DNA of 64,000 bases from Andalucia godoyi (GCA_009859145.1 VRVR01000019.1:301757-365756), one strand, 5' to 3'. Shown: positions 30,615 through 40,591, counted from the first letter of the stretch. Translations and numbers: made by a program. The notes: generated by a model not told the origin, from the sequence alone.

Positions 30615-33600
30615 CTACACGCCATGAACTTCAACGTCAAACGACAACAGGTACTGGACGTGGAGGAGCGCTTCGAGTTTGCCAGAGGCCTCTTCATACA
30701 TGCCCGTGCCAAAGCCACGCTGTCGTCTCCACATTCGAAGCAGACCACGAAGATTCTCTCGACGCAGCGAAGGATGTGCTGCGCCAGCATCCCATGATTG
30801 CTGGACCATGCGGCGGATGGATTCCGACGAAAAATGGTCTTCCCAGTTGCGAGAAACAAATATTTCAAACAATTCGTCCCACAAGATGTCGTCATCATCC
30901 ACATTCATTTCGGTGGACACCGTGGGACCAAGTACTCTCGTAGCTGCGGCACGCACATCGTCGATCGTCGACGTCGCTTGCAAAGATTGCGAATTCGATG
31001 CAGGAGCAGGAGCAGGAGCAGGAGCAGGGCTCGATGGCAAGGAATACAGCGGCTCCAACGCGAACAGCCAGTCCAACCGTCCATCCAATACAAACAACTG
31101 AACACGCTTGATCTGCAGCAAAGGCTCCAGAATACAGTGATCGGAAACGATCCGGTGCATCCGGTGCAACTGCGCACCACTGACTGGTGCCATGAGCATG
31201 TGCTCAATCAACTGCGCGCACATGTGAGAGAACAACGTGTACGAGTTCGACACGTCAATCATGGCCAACGCATAGTCCGACACACAAGAACGGAGCTGCA
31301 GGAGGACGCTTGCCAGATGGCGGACATACGTTGCAAGGCGTTCTGCAACAATTGACAGTACCGACCGACTGCCATGGCTGGGGCTCACCAAGCAAATATC
31401 ACAGAGGAGCGTCACCACAGATTGATCGTGCTGCAGCCGCAAAGAAGAGAAAGCGTCGACAAAATGTCGAACCATTTGCATTCTCCAAATCGACGATTCA
31501 AAGACGGATCGGACAATCCTGTCTGACATGAACAAAGGGATCATTTGCTTCAAGAATCGCTGACCAAGTGGATACGACAACAGCTCACCAAGCACATCCA
31601 TGTACACCATGGGGTGATACTCGACAACCAGATCCTCCGCAATCGGCAGCTCTGTAATGTCACGAGTGCCAAACAATAAACAGGAAAGTCGGACAGTGTC
31701 TCCATTGGCTGCGAAGAACACGCAGATGTCCCTTCGAACTGCAAAAAAGGGATCGTGTTTGAAATTAGAAATAGATTTCCAAAATGCCTGCGCAGCCTGG
31801 AACATGACTTCACTGACTTTGGCAATATCAGAGGACGTGGGAAAGGCGAGGGCATCAACGCTCGTCAGTGAAGACAAGTGTATGTTTCTTGAGCGATAGC
31901 CAACGGAAGACACTTTCAGGAGCAGGCCCAGAACTTGCAGATGGTTCCCCCAATGCCCGCGAAATTGCAATCTGTCCATGCCAGCAAATTTGTTCAGCGC
32001 CGCGACGGAATACGAACACAATTCGACCGCAACGTCCAGAGGCACAGGATTGAATCGTCCGTAAGAGAGTGCATCAAAAAAGAACGCGTACTTCATGTCT
32101 ACAGTCTTGACATCGAACGCATGCAGGCACAATTTTTCACGCACCACTTGATAGAAGGAAGCACCGTAGGTCCAAAACACACGTTGAACGTTTGGATGCA
32201 GCAGAAACGAATGAAGTGCGACGGACACATCGTCCACGTTGACATGCGGAGTATTTGAGCTAATTGCACGCAGCATCGTGTTGAGTAGCCCGGAGCGAAA
32301 AATAAATGGAAGAATGTCGTCCAATTCGTCCGATTCCAATACATTTGGGACCACAAACACCGAGAACGTACGAATCAGCCAGTAGACGCACTCGCTCGCC
32401 GGTGCGGGGACAGGGTGTGGCTGAATGAGAGTGCCGAGGATCGCAGACAGCACCGGCGCATACGTCTTGAAAACCCCAAGTACTACCGACGATGGAGAGG
32501 ATTTGCAGATGTGGTGGAAGACAGAGAGCGTTGGGGCAAGATACAGCATGGAGTGCTTGTGAGAAAACGTGACGCCATTTCTGACCAGCAGCTGCATGAC
32601 CGTCTTCAGAGGAATCTCGTCTTGTGCCCTTGAAACATTTGGATCAAACCGAAATCTGCTGAATCTCAAGACAAAACATGCGACCATTTTCACGTTCGTT
32701 GCGCCAACGGAGTCATGCGCCGTTTGGAAGTACTTGAAGAAGGTGGAAAACAAAAACGAAAAAGATTCCACGAAGCAAAGTGGCAGGCCGACTGAGGAAT
32801 ATATTCTGTCCAATTCCGTGGCAACACCGTCAAGAAGCAACCGAAGCTTCAGATCCCGTATCGCATGGTATTCCGTGGGGACCCAGGGCATGTGCTCTGC
32901 GTGGGTGGGATAAAATCCCCAGAAATTGGAAGCAACCTGGAGTATCTGATCAATTTCTGCGTGCAGAGTTAGTTCGCCAAACTGGAGTGCAGGAGAAAAT
33001 CGCGCATACTCCAGAGTTCGGGTTCTGCGCCGATGAGCGAGCATAGACAAACAAATCTCCACTGTGCTGTCCACCAAGCTTGAAAACAGTTCCGGGCAAA
33101 ATTCGTCATCAAAGGAGGAAACGATGTCGGCATCAAATACTCGCTGAATAAGCAGCAGCACAGTCGATATGATGCTTCCGGACTCTAGCGTCGACGAAGG
33201 CGTTCCGCGTTCAACGGACGGCGACTGTCCCATTTCCACTGATGCTGATGTGGGGAATGAAGAAGTGGGCGCAGTTACTGTACGACCCGATGCTTGGCCA
33301 GCGGATGGCAGCGGTCGAACAAACGCCAGCGCTGTTTCTCGATTGTGTTCCCATTTCAGAGCCGTCTGAAGAACCTGCAATGTTCTGCAGAAAAATCGCG
33401 TTGGGATTCCGACAGTCGAGTTGCGCAGAAAGAATGTCAGCAATGCGTCCGCCACGCCGATGCATGCCCCCGACCAATACGGCATCTTGTCTGCAAACGG
33501 CGACGGTTCAATATCCAAAGAAAAAGGAGAGGCGCTCGAAGAATCGGCGGAGTATTCAAATCTATCAACTGACAGTATTTCGTTCACGTCGAAGTCCAAC

Positions 33601-35021
33601 ACAGACGGCTGGTGCCCACCAGTGGAGCCACGTCGATCTTTAGTGGAGTTGGAATTATTCGCCAGTGGAGGACCGTCTTCCTTGTCGGGAAGCGCCAAAA
33701 ACGCCCGGCCATCCGGGCTCTTGAGAATGATATGTGTGTCTGCGGGGGATTCCAAAGGAGAATAACCAGGAGGGACAAACATGCACTCGGAAAAACGAAC
33801 GTCGACCGCAGCGTCGCCGTGCAAGGAGATGCACGGAAACCAAGCCTTTTGGCCCATAAACGAATATTTTGGCAGCGAAATTCGCGCTGGTCCAGAGGAA
33901 TTTTCCACCTCTGAAAACTGTCGAGTCATCTCGTCGTCATCCACGTCAGATCCAAATCCGCTACTTTCTAGATCGTGCAAAGATTCGTCCACCAGCAGAA
34001 AGTGCACAGGGCCAGATGGGGTGGGCGACGCAATTCCTGCTTCTGTGCGCGCTTGCAGATTTCCCGACCGCAGGTTCGATTCCGTCTGCGTGCGGGTCGT
34101 TGGCGAAAAGAAATTTTGGTTTGCAAAACTCTCCACAAGACGACCGTAGACTGACGAAACACCAGTGGTTAGTTCCGTGAAGAACTTGCGTACTTTCCAA
34201 CTGGCTTCTCTTCCTTCTTCCATTGGATACACCGCTACACAAGAACCGTTCAAATAAATGGTCACAAACCCATATTCTAGATCAATGCCCACTCCAACAA
34301 GATCTCCTTGGCAAAATCCAAACGATCGATGAGCAGCAGCCGACTGATCCGGCGAGCCGGTGTGCACCAACTGAAACGGGCTGTCCACTGCAGTTCCGTG
34401 GCACCACCCAACCTGATTGGTCCCTTCAAATGCCAAAGAGTCCTGCACGGACCCAACAAAAAACTGTCCTGATCCTCCCTGTTTTTCGACGTGCATTTGT
34501 GCGTCTGGCGATCGCGCAGACTTCCCATCCACAATACTGATATATGCTTCTTCGGTAGCCCATCCCACAAACAGCGATGGTTGCCGTTCATGCGGCGAAT
34601 ACTGGATGGACACTTCGTAGTACCACCTGCCGCGAGAAACCCCGGCATCGTACCGAAACGTCTGCACATCCGTTCCGGAATGCTCCGCTCGACAAGGAGT
34701 AATCGGCAGCGTGCCAGACAGCCTGGAGGGATACGGCCCCGCGGATATCATTTCATTCAGCAGCCTCATGACAAACGCTGCACCAACATCGTTGCCTTCT
34801 CGGAATAACCGAACCAAGCTCACGCGGAGCAAGTGAGGTATAGTCGACACCCACACCTTGTACACATCCGAATCATCTTCGTCAAAAAACGCATTTCGAA
34901 GCGTCGTCACCGAGACTGTCCACATGTCTTCGCGAATTTGCCGGACACGGTGCGTCTCTGCACGCTGTAAATTGGCCAGCGCATTCATCAATGCAGACTG
35001 CGCAGACAAGTGCTGTCCCAT
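30615..35021 (-). CDS. Giant SPRY-domain protein, possibly RNF123/KPC1-like without a RING
   Basis: A 1468-residue frame from ATG 35021. Residues about 120-265 are a SPRY domain: FRYDAGVSRGRWYYEVSI, PSLFVGWATEEAY, QGDLVGVGIDLEYGFVTIYLNG. After an insertion of about 130 disordered residues, a segment AWFPCISLHGDAAVDVRFSE, followed shortly by a PPGYSPL turn, looks like the last SPRY strands. The rest, from about residue 520 on, is alpha-helical without recognisable motifs, apart from an Ala/Pro repeat near 1310. In RNF123/KPC1 and its plant relative RKP a similar SPRY is followed by a helical body and a C-terminal RING that ubiquitinates substrates. Here the frame ends without any Cys/His cluster. 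A ryanodine-receptor-type or other SPRY scaffold is an alternative. It is probably cytoplasmic, with no membrane segments evident. Confidence 0.65.
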   Translation of the reverse strand: MGQHLSAQSALMNALANLQRAETHRVRQIREDMWTVSVTTLRNAFFDEDDSDVYKVWVSTIPHLLRVSLVRLFREGNDVGAAFVMRLLNEMISAGPYPSRLSGTLPITPCRAEHSGTDVQTFRYDAGVSRGRWYYEVSIQYSPHERQPSLFVGWATEEAYISIVDGKSARSPDAQMHVEKQGGSGQFFVGSVQDSLAFEGTNQVGWCHGTAVDSPFQLVHTGSPDQSAAAHRSFGFCQGDLVGVGIDLEYGFVTIYLNGSCVAVYPMEEGREASWKVRKFFTELTTGVSSVYGRLVESFANQNFFSPTTRTQTESNLRSGNLQARTEAGIASPTPSGPVHFLLVDESLHDLESSGFGSDVDDDEMTRQFSEVENSSGPARISLPKYSFMGQKAWFPCISLHGDAAVDVRFSECMFVPPGYSPLESPADTHIILKSPDGRAFLALPDKEDGPPLANNSNSTKDRRGSTGGHQPSVLDFDVNEILSVDRFEYSADSSSASPFSLDIEPSPFADKMPYWSGACIGVADALLTFFLRNSTVGIPTRFFCRTLQVLQTALKWEHNRETALAFVRPLPSAGQASGRTVTAPTSSFPTSASVEMGQSPSVERGTPSSTLESGSIISTVLLLIQRVFDADIVSSFDDEFCPELFSSLVDSTVEICLSMLAHRRRTRTLEYARFSPALQFGELTLHAEIDQILQVASNFWGFYPTHAEHMPWVPTEYHAIRDLKLRLLLDGVATELDRIYSSVGLPLCFVESFSFLFSTFFKYFQTAHDSVGATNVKMVACFVLRFSRFRFDPNVSRAQDEIPLKTVMQLLVRNGVTFSHKHSMLYLAPTLSVFHHICKSSPSSVVLGVFKTYAPVLSAILGTLIQPHPVPAPASECVYWLIRTFSVFVVPNVLESDELDDILPFIFRSGLLNTMLRAISSNTPHVNVDDVSVALHSFLLHPNVQRVFWTYGASFYQVVREKLCLHAFDVKTVDMKYAFFFDALSYGRFNPVPLDVAVELCSYSVAALNKFAGMDRLQFRGHWGNHLQVLGLLLKVSSVGYRSRNIHLSSLTSVDALAFPTSSDIAKVSEVMFQAAQAFWKSISNFKHDPFFAVRRDICVFFAANGDTVRLSCLLFGTRDITELPIAEDLVVEYHPMVYMDVLGELLSYPLGQRFLKQMIPLFMSDRIVRSVFESSIWRMQMVRHFVDAFSSLRLQHDQSVVTLLCDICLVSPSHGSRSVLSIVAERLATYVRHLASVLLQLRSCVSDYALAMIDVSNSYTLFSHMCAQLIEHMLMAPVSGAQLHRMHRIVSDHCILEPLLQIKRVQLFVLDGRLDWLFALEPLYSLPSSPAPAPAPAPASNSQSLQATSTIDDVRAAATRVLGPTVSTEMNVDDDDILWDELFEIFVSRNWEDHFSSESIRRMVQQSWDAGAAHPSLRRENLRGLLRMWRRQRGFGTGMYEEASGKLEALLHVQYLLSFDVEVHGV

Positions 35022-35069
35022 AACTGGCGTCCGTGCGTGTCTGTTTGTCTGCCAGCCAGCCCTGTTCCG

Positions 35070-35103
<34 letters not shown>

Positions 35104-35583
35104 TCAAACAATCTTCGAATATGCAGCAAACAGTGCAATTCTTTCGTGGGAGAACGAATGGAGGAGAAAAAACACTAGGGAAGCTTTGATCCCCTCCTCC
35201 CCCCAATAAAAACGATAGGTGAATGCTTAGGTACTGCCCTCCAACTCAAACCTCTCGCCTCAAGCAGATTATTTGGCGTAAAGGGACTCTTTGCAATCAA
35301 CATGAAGTTCCCCTTTTTTGAGTGAGAGACATCCGTGGGTCTGCGCATCCCAAACAGAAGCAACCTAATTTTTCGTCCAATCTCTCGAATTGATCAATTA
35401 GTGCATTCGTTAGAAACCATTTGGACCTTGGAAACCAGGAGAAAACTAGGGATTTCAACGAGCTTCTTTTACTGCCATTCCGCATTTTTTAATCCACTTG
35501 TTCATTCTCTCTCGATCTTTCATTCTCTGGTTTCAATCGAGCCGATATTGCATTGATTGTTGATTGGCAATGGTGTGCACCAC

Positions 35584-35644
<61 letters not shown>

Positions 35645-36052
35645 GGCGGAGGAATCATCAATTGCAAGGAATCGGTTGTCTAGTATCGTCTGTCAAAGAG
35701 GCTTGTGCCCGGCAGGTTCTCACGCAGATCCAACAAGCAGGGGGAGAGAAGGAACACCACCGGGCGTTCAAGCAGGCCTTGGTAACGAATATCAGCAAAA
35801 TCTCTTGCAATGCGTCGCTTCTGTTCAGTCATCATCTTCTGTCTCATATGCAAAACGGAGCCAGAGTCCCAAATTTGGTTCCTGGAGGGATTCGACACTG
35901 CGCACGGTGGGCAACATCGATCCACGCAAAGAATTGCTCTGGACACGGAATCCATCAAGCTTCATTCCCAGCAGTACAATACAAAACAAACCTTGAATAT
36001 TCACAGCCGGCCGCAAGACGTTTCGGCTGGAGGGTTATAACAAAAAAATGAG
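35022..36052. other. Intergenic region upstream of the SPRY gene, with CT/CA and GA repeats
   Basis: About 1 kb with no supported gene. It has a CT/CA microsatellite (35071-35104), a GA microsatellite (35586-35641) and then unique sequence up to the tRNA gene. Frames of 90-160 codons in this stretch read through the microsatellite and look accidental. Confidence 0.5.
35586..35641. repeat. (GA)28 microsatellite
   Basis: An uninterrupted GA dinucleotide repeat of about 56 bases in non-coding sequence. The same motif recurs, twice as long, at 55785-55906. Confidence 0.95.
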
Positions 36053-36126
36053 CGATCATGGCAGGACTCGAACCTGCAACCTCCTAATTCGTAGTCAGAT
36101 GCGCTATCCAATTACGCCACACGACC
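36053..36126 (-). tRNA. tRNA-Arg (anticodon ACG)
   Basis: On the minus strand, GGTCGTG at 36126-36120 pairs with CATGATC at 36060-36054 as the 7-bp acceptor stem, followed by discriminator G. The D arm is GCGT...GCGC. The anticodon stem TCTGA/TTAGG encloses loop CTACGAA, giving anticodon ACG. The T arm is GCAGG-TTCGAGT-CCTGC. The A box (TGGCGTAATTGG) and B box (GGTTCGAGTCC) are intact, there is no intron, CCA is not encoded, and a T7 Pol III terminator lies four bases downstream (36048-36042). Confidence 0.95.
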
Positions 36127-36374
36127 GCAAGATATCGTGCTTGAGCTAATGTTCATAGAAAACCATATAGACAGTGCCCCCTGATATCCGGATGCTTCGC
36201 AAGCGACGGGGGGACTGGCGAGCTGCGATGGCTCCCTGCATACCGCACCGCCCGAATGCACTGGGGATGTGTGTTGGCAACGTGCACCCACACACCACAG
36301 AAACAAACAGACCAACAAGCAACCAAGAAAAGAGAACGAAAACACACCATATTTACAAAGTTCACCAAAACGTG

Positions 36375-38936
36375 CTACTTCTTGGAAGCCTTCAGTTTCG
36401 CCTTCTTGTTCATGCGCTCCAGTGTGTTTGCCATGTGCTCCTGAGACTGCAAGATGGACATGACATTCTTAACAGCCTGATCTGCAACACTATCCTGTTG
36501 CTTTCGCTTCTGCTCGCGTTGCTTGCCCAAAAACTCGGCATCTCTTCGAAGTTCTCGCATTGCAGATCGCTTTTCGCTCTTGACTTGGCGCTGCATCTTC
36601 TTGATGCGGGCACGCTCGCGGTCCGGATCATGATCCTTGGAGACGGAAAAGTGAGTCTCGAATTTCGGATTAAGCATCTTGATTGGAACAGGTGCCATGG
36701 ACTGCATTCGCAGAGGTTGTCGCAAAACATTGCGGGAACGATTCACGAGGGATTGCATGATCCCCTGGCAATACGCCGATGTGGAAATTTCAGAGGGAAG
36801 AAGCTTGATTGCCGACAGCGACATCTGCACAATTTCCGGAACAGACGCCATGCTTGCACAGATTTCAGCATGAAGATCCAGAAGTTTGATGGCGATAAAC
36901 AGCAATTGCAGCGCCAAGACTTTCAATTGAAGCGTGCCATCTGCGGAAGCGAGCAGAGTCCACATGGAATCAAACGAGAATTTCGAGTCCGATGCCTGCT
37001 TCAGCACCTTCCGAAAATCCTTTGCAGACAAGTTGGCGATCGACAGGACGCTCGTTGATACAGCGTCATGACGCAACATCGACAGCGGACAGGAATCCGT
37101 TCCAATGAGACGAACAACACCTAGAAGGAACATCAAAACTTCTGGAGCAAATCGCCGAGCCTCCCGTAGATAGCAAGACATGAACACGGAAACAGCAAAG
37201 AGCCCGGTGGCAACATCCTTAGCATCCGAGACGACAGCGTTTGACAATGCAAAGCCGATGAGAATTTCCGCAGGTGCAATGATTTTGTGACGAAAATCTG
37301 TTACTGGAAACAGCCGACCAAGCAGCGCTAGGAACATCACCTCGTTTTTGGAGAGCATGCGATTTTCTTCCGACAGCGAACTCATGATCTTTTCAAGTTG
37401 CATTACACATGCATCAACTGCAAACGCCGTGAAATACTTTGCCGTCATTGAGAACACGTGTTTTGCGATGACAGACTGGCTATCTGCCGACCAGTTCCTG
37501 ATATATTCCTGCAAGAGGAACATGAAGAGAGACTCGAGTTTTCCGCGATTCTCAGCAGCGAGGGAAATGTGATTATTGTCTCGTACACGCTGAATCAGGA
37601 CGTCGAGCTCTTTGGCATTCCGAGCCAGCGATGCAACTTCAGTGTGAAACTGTTTGAAACTGTTTGGAATTTCGATGACAAACGGCAAATGTCCAAACTC
37701 TTTCATTTCTTGCTGAAGACTGGCCGCATCATCCACACCTTCTCTATCCGAGTCATTAATGGAGGATCCAGAGTCAAAATCATCTTCCAAATCATCCGCA
37801 TGATCCGCCTTGTGAGCCGTTTTGGCTTTCTTCGACGGACGCGCTCGCACAATGTCATTGTCGTCCTCCATGATATCGTCAATGCCATCCTCCACGATCA
37901 CGTCCACATCCTCATTTGCTTCTTCTTCTTCTTCTTCTTCTTCTTCTTCTTCTTCCTCCTCCTCCTCCTCCTCCTCCTCTTCTTCTTCTTCCTCCTCCTC
38001 TTCTTCTTCTTCTTCGTCGTCGTCATCGTTTTCGTTATCATCATTATCACCGCCACTTTCCACTTCGTTCGCAATCTCTAAATCCTCTTCCTTATCATCT
38101 TCGACATCGGAGTGCTCGTCTTCGAAATCGCTTCTCATGCGTCGCAGACGCTCCTTTTCAAGCCTCTCCAGCCTTTCTTTTGCCTCTGCTGCAATCTCAT
38201 CCTCGCTCTTCAATCGATCCATCGCATACGCTTTGACATCCGTTGCAAGCATTTCCTTGTTTGCATCGTAGTCGTCCACTTCTGAAGCAAGAACGTGTTC
38301 TCGCTTGGAGCGGAGGTTCCCCGGCGCCATGATCACAGATTTGAGACCATCAAAATCCTGGTCGATATCTTGAAGAAGATCTTCCAATTCATCTCTTTCC
38401 TTTGCCTTCTGTGCCTTGAACATCTTGGACTTTGCAATAATCTCCTCGTAGATTTCCTTTGATGTCTTCTTTCGCTCCTCGTCCGTGCCCTGCTGCTGGA
38501 TAGTTTGAAAAACGCCATCATCCTCATCTGAATCGTCTCGCGCTTCATGTCCAAAATCAAACGCATCGTCAATCACCTGGCCCCTATGTGTTAATGTCGT
38601 ACTCTCTCCCACGCCATACAACCCGGAATCTTGCGTCTTCGCCGTCTCCTTTAATCGCTCCTTCTGGTAGCGAAGCAGCATCCTATCTTCTGTCGACAAT
38701 GTCTGGTCTTCTTCTCCGAATCTTCTGTCAATAAATGCATTGTTTTTGAACCGCTGGTCAAACTCCACCCCAATTGTTTCCTTGCGCTTTTGCAATCCTC
38801 GAGACCGCGACTTGGCACGTTCCTGCACATCCGACTTTCGTTTCGCTCCAATGACATCAAAATGTCTCTTTTGCGACTTCACATCGAACGGATTCTTCTT
38901 TTCAGGCTCTGACGATTTAGAAGGCTTCTTTGTCAT
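36375..38936 (-). CDS. NOP14: NOP14, nucleolar 40S ribosome-assembly factor
   Basis: An 853-residue frame, matching the usual NOP14 length (about 810-860). The N-terminus carries the family signature NPFDVKSQKRHFDV, then GEEDQTLSTEDRMLLRYQKERLKE. The C-terminus has the conserved KFETHFSVSKDHDPDRER segment and the basic KKMQRQVKSEKRSAMRELRRDAEFL. NOP14 belongs to the SSU processome, is needed for 18S rRNA maturation and acts in the nucleolus with NOC4 and EMG1. An unusually long, almost pure Glu run lies at residues about 302-340 (encoded 37917-38030), in the position where the family has an acidic linker. The start is the first ATG of the frame. It is divergent from the VAP-like gene, and tRNA-Arg lies just beyond its 3' end. 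Confidence 0.93.
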   Translation of the reverse strand: MTKKPSKSSEPEKKNPFDVKSQKRHFDVIGAKRKSDVQERAKSRSRGLQKRKETIGVEFDQRFKNNAFIDRRFGEEDQTLSTEDRMLLRYQKERLKETAKTQDSGLYGVGESTTLTHRGQVIDDAFDFGHEARDDSDEDDGVFQTIQQQGTDEERKKTSKEIYEEIIAKSKMFKAQKAKERDELEDLLQDIDQDFDGLKSVIMAPGNLRSKREHVLASEVDDYDANKEMLATDVKAYAMDRLKSEDEIAAEAKERLERLEKERLRRMRSDFEDEHSDVEDDKEEDLEIANEVESGGDNDDNENDDDDEEEEEEEEEEEEEEEEEEEEEEEEEEEEEEEEANEDVDVIVEDGIDDIMEDDNDIVRARPSKKAKTAHKADHADDLEDDFDSGSSINDSDREGVDDAASLQQEMKEFGHLPFVIEIPNSFKQFHTEVASLARNAKELDVLIQRVRDNNHISLAAENRGKLESLFMFLLQEYIRNWSADSQSVIAKHVFSMTAKYFTAFAVDACVMQLEKIMSSLSEENRMLSKNEVMFLALLGRLFPVTDFRHKIIAPAEILIGFALSNAVVSDAKDVATGLFAVSVFMSCYLREARRFAPEVLMFLLGVVRLIGTDSCPLSMLRHDAVSTSVLSIANLSAKDFRKVLKQASDSKFSFDSMWTLLASADGTLQLKVLALQLLFIAIKLLDLHAEICASMASVPEIVQMSLSAIKLLPSEISTSAYCQGIMQSLVNRSRNVLRQPLRMQSMAPVPIKMLNPKFETHFSVSKDHDPDRERARIKKMQRQVKSEKRSAMRELRRDAEFLGKQREQKRKQQDSVADQAVKNVMSILQSQEHMANTLERMNKKAKLKASKK
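37917..38030 (-). repeat. (GAA/GAG)n coding repeat in NOP14
   Basis: About 38 consecutive Glu/Asp codons, mostly GAA and GAG, form a trinucleotide tract in the acidic linker of NOP14. On the plus strand it reads as CTT/CCT and creates false Ser- or Leu-rich frames. Confidence 0.9.
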
Positions 38937-39340
38937 CTCTCGCAGTCAATACGCTCTGATGTGTGCAAACTCTGAACAGCGGGGGAGAGAAAGCAAAAAA
39001 GAAGGCCTGTAATAGAACCAAGGGTCTCCCAGCGGGTGTGCAAGGACGGAGAAAAGCTCGGCAAGGCTCGTTAGTTTCGCTCATCAGCTTTTCCCAATTG
39101 CGACCTCACGCCTTGTCTACGACTGCGATTTTCGGGGTGCTGGGAGCGAATGCCAGACACCGCAAACAGCGAACTGGAAATCAGAAAATCAGGAAATCAT
39201 GAAGATGCTTTCCAGGATTTTCTGCTCTTTCTTGCACCCATATTCACTGATTCTGGTATTCTATCAAAGGCAGTCAAAAACATCGAGCTCTGTTTTTTGT
39301 TTTTTGTTTTTTGTTTTTTGTTTTGTTTTGCATCATAACC
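38937..39340. promoter_or_regulatory. Divergent promoter region of NOP14 and the VAP-like gene
   Basis: About 400 bases. Immediately before the VAP-like ATG stands a TTTTTTG repeat (about 39293-39330). No gene is seen, and no promoter element can be named. Confidence 0.5.
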
Positions 39341-40066
39341 ATGGTGAACGTGACACCTGCATACGTCGAGTTTGACAGTCCAAGTGGCAGCGGCACGATC
39401 ACGCTGATCAATTTGAATGCACAGGCGAAGAACTTCCAAGTTCAGACAAAGAGACCTCGAGCCTTCGTGGTTCATCCGTCGCGCGGAGTCGTTCCTCCCG
39501 ACACTTCTCTGCGCATTTCCATCAAGGTAGTGAATGACCAGTCGGCCAATGCAACTTTGGATATGTTTCTGATTTCATTTGACAATGGCGAGAAGATACG
39601 GCTTCCAATCAAGATTTCAGCGCCCGCAGCGTCTTCTTCTCCTTCGTCCTCGTCCTCCTCGATCACAGCCGCCACTACAGCCTCTGCTGTTGCTCCGTCT
39701 GCATCGACTCAGCCGTCGGTGTCGTCTGCCGGTTTTTCATCGTCAACGCCTGGGAAAACCGATCTTGCTGCGAGTGCCCGGGGCCCACTCCAGACCGCTC
39801 CGAGTGCTCCAGTCACTCCTGCGGCGACGCCCTTCCCTTCGTCTGCGCATCCCTTGTCTGCTGTCGGCCCGGGGTCTGTGATCGCATCAAGTAGTTCTGC
39901 GCTGTTGATGCTGGGGTCATCGCTGCGTTCCGTGGCAACGTCGTCATCGTGGATATCCCCGTTCGTACTTGGACTCATTATTATTTTTTTGTTCAAGATC
40001 GAGTCTCCGTATGTTGGGTATCTGCTGGGTTCTCTGTTTGTCTACCTTTTCATGTTGCAGCATTAA
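39341..40066 (+). CDS. VAP-like MSP-domain, tail-anchored membrane protein
   Basis: ATG 39341 (MVNVTPAYVEFDSPSG) opens a 241-residue protein; the ten-codon upstream extension is Phe/Cys-rich and unlikely. Residues 1-98 form an MSP domain: TITLINLNAQAKNFQVQTKRPRAF begins the core, followed by VHPSRGVVPPDTSLRISI and DMFLISFDNG. A Ser/Ala/Pro/Thr-rich linker (about 100-200) replaces the coiled coil usual in VAP proteins. Two hydrophobic segments close together at the C-terminus (residues about 208-238) form a tail anchor or hairpin. VAPs sit in the endoplasmic reticulum and recruit FFAT-motif proteins at membrane contact sites. Alternatives are MOSPD-type proteins. It is convergent with the EF-hand gene, 117 bases apart. 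Confidence 0.8.
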   Translation: MVNVTPAYVEFDSPSGSGTITLINLNAQAKNFQVQTKRPRAFVVHPSRGVVPPDTSLRISIKVVNDQSANATLDMFLISFDNGEKIRLPIKISAPAASSSPSSSSSSITAATTASAVAPSASTQPSVSSAGFSSSTPGKTDLAASARGPLQTAPSAPVTPAATPFPSSAHPLSAVGPGSVIASSSSALLMLGSSLRSVATSSSWISPFVLGLIIIFLFKIESPYVGYLLGSLFVYLFMLQH

Positions 40067-40183
40067 GGTGAAGCACGTCCCTGGATTGCTTCAGACAGCA
40101 CCAACAACATCTTAATCTATTTACACCACTCGCACTGGCTACCGAACTGTACATCTTCCTTTTTCGTTCTGTCGAGGTTGTTG

Positions 40184-40591
40184 TTACATTGTAGAAATGA
40201 GCTTGTCGAAATCTGCAAGAGTAAGCTTTCCGTCTGCGTCCAAGTCGCCCTCTTTGGCAATCACAGGATCAATATCGGATTTTCCAAGCTGGCCGTCTCC
40301 GTCCTTGTCCAGGCTTGCAAATGCATCTTGAATCTCCGCCGAACGGTCACAATCACCAAGAGTCATCGTTATCAACTCGATAAACTGATCTACATTAATA
40401 GCATCAATCTCTTCCTTTCGACCGGTCAACTTTTGCAAAATCTCTTGGACTTCAACCTCTGTGTACCGCGCCCCGCAATATGCAAGCGCCGATTGAACGG
40501 TCGCGGCCGGCAGTCCTTGTGCACCATTCGACAGCAGTTCAAACGTCTGTCGAATCTGAGAAATCATTTCGGATCCCAGAAGCTTCTCCAT
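40184..40591 (-). CDS. Small EF-hand calcium-binding protein
   Basis: A 135-residue frame starting MEKLLGSEMISQIRQTFELL. The N-terminal half resembles degenerate EF-hands of the calmodulin/centrin type, with no intact loop (residues about 12-75). Two intact calcium loops follow, DKDGDGQLGKSD and DLDADGKLTLAD, each with acidic residues at positions 1, 3, 5 and 12 (Asp rather than Glu at 12). The first residues of these loops are only 21 apart, whereas paired EF-hands normally lie 35-37 apart. The exiting helix of one hand and entering helix of the next are therefore shortened, a spacing closer to dockerin-like calcium repeats. It probably acts as a cytosolic calcium sensor; partners are unknown. 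Confidence 0.8.
   Translation of the reverse strand: MEKLLGSEMISQIRQTFELLSNGAQGLPAATVQSALAYCGARYTEVEVQEILQKLTGRKEEIDAINVDQFIELITMTLGDCDRSAEIQDAFASLDKDGDGQLGKSDIDPVIAKEGDLDADGKLTLADFDKLISTM

Noticed and set aside
35553-36051. Frames of 147 and 164 codons through the GA repeat
   Set aside because: They stay open because GA repeats lack stops; the remainder has no protein-like pattern in any frame I compared.
37822-38271. Poly-Ser and poly-Leu plus-strand frames
   Set aside because: They are antisense readings of the NOP14 Glu tract.
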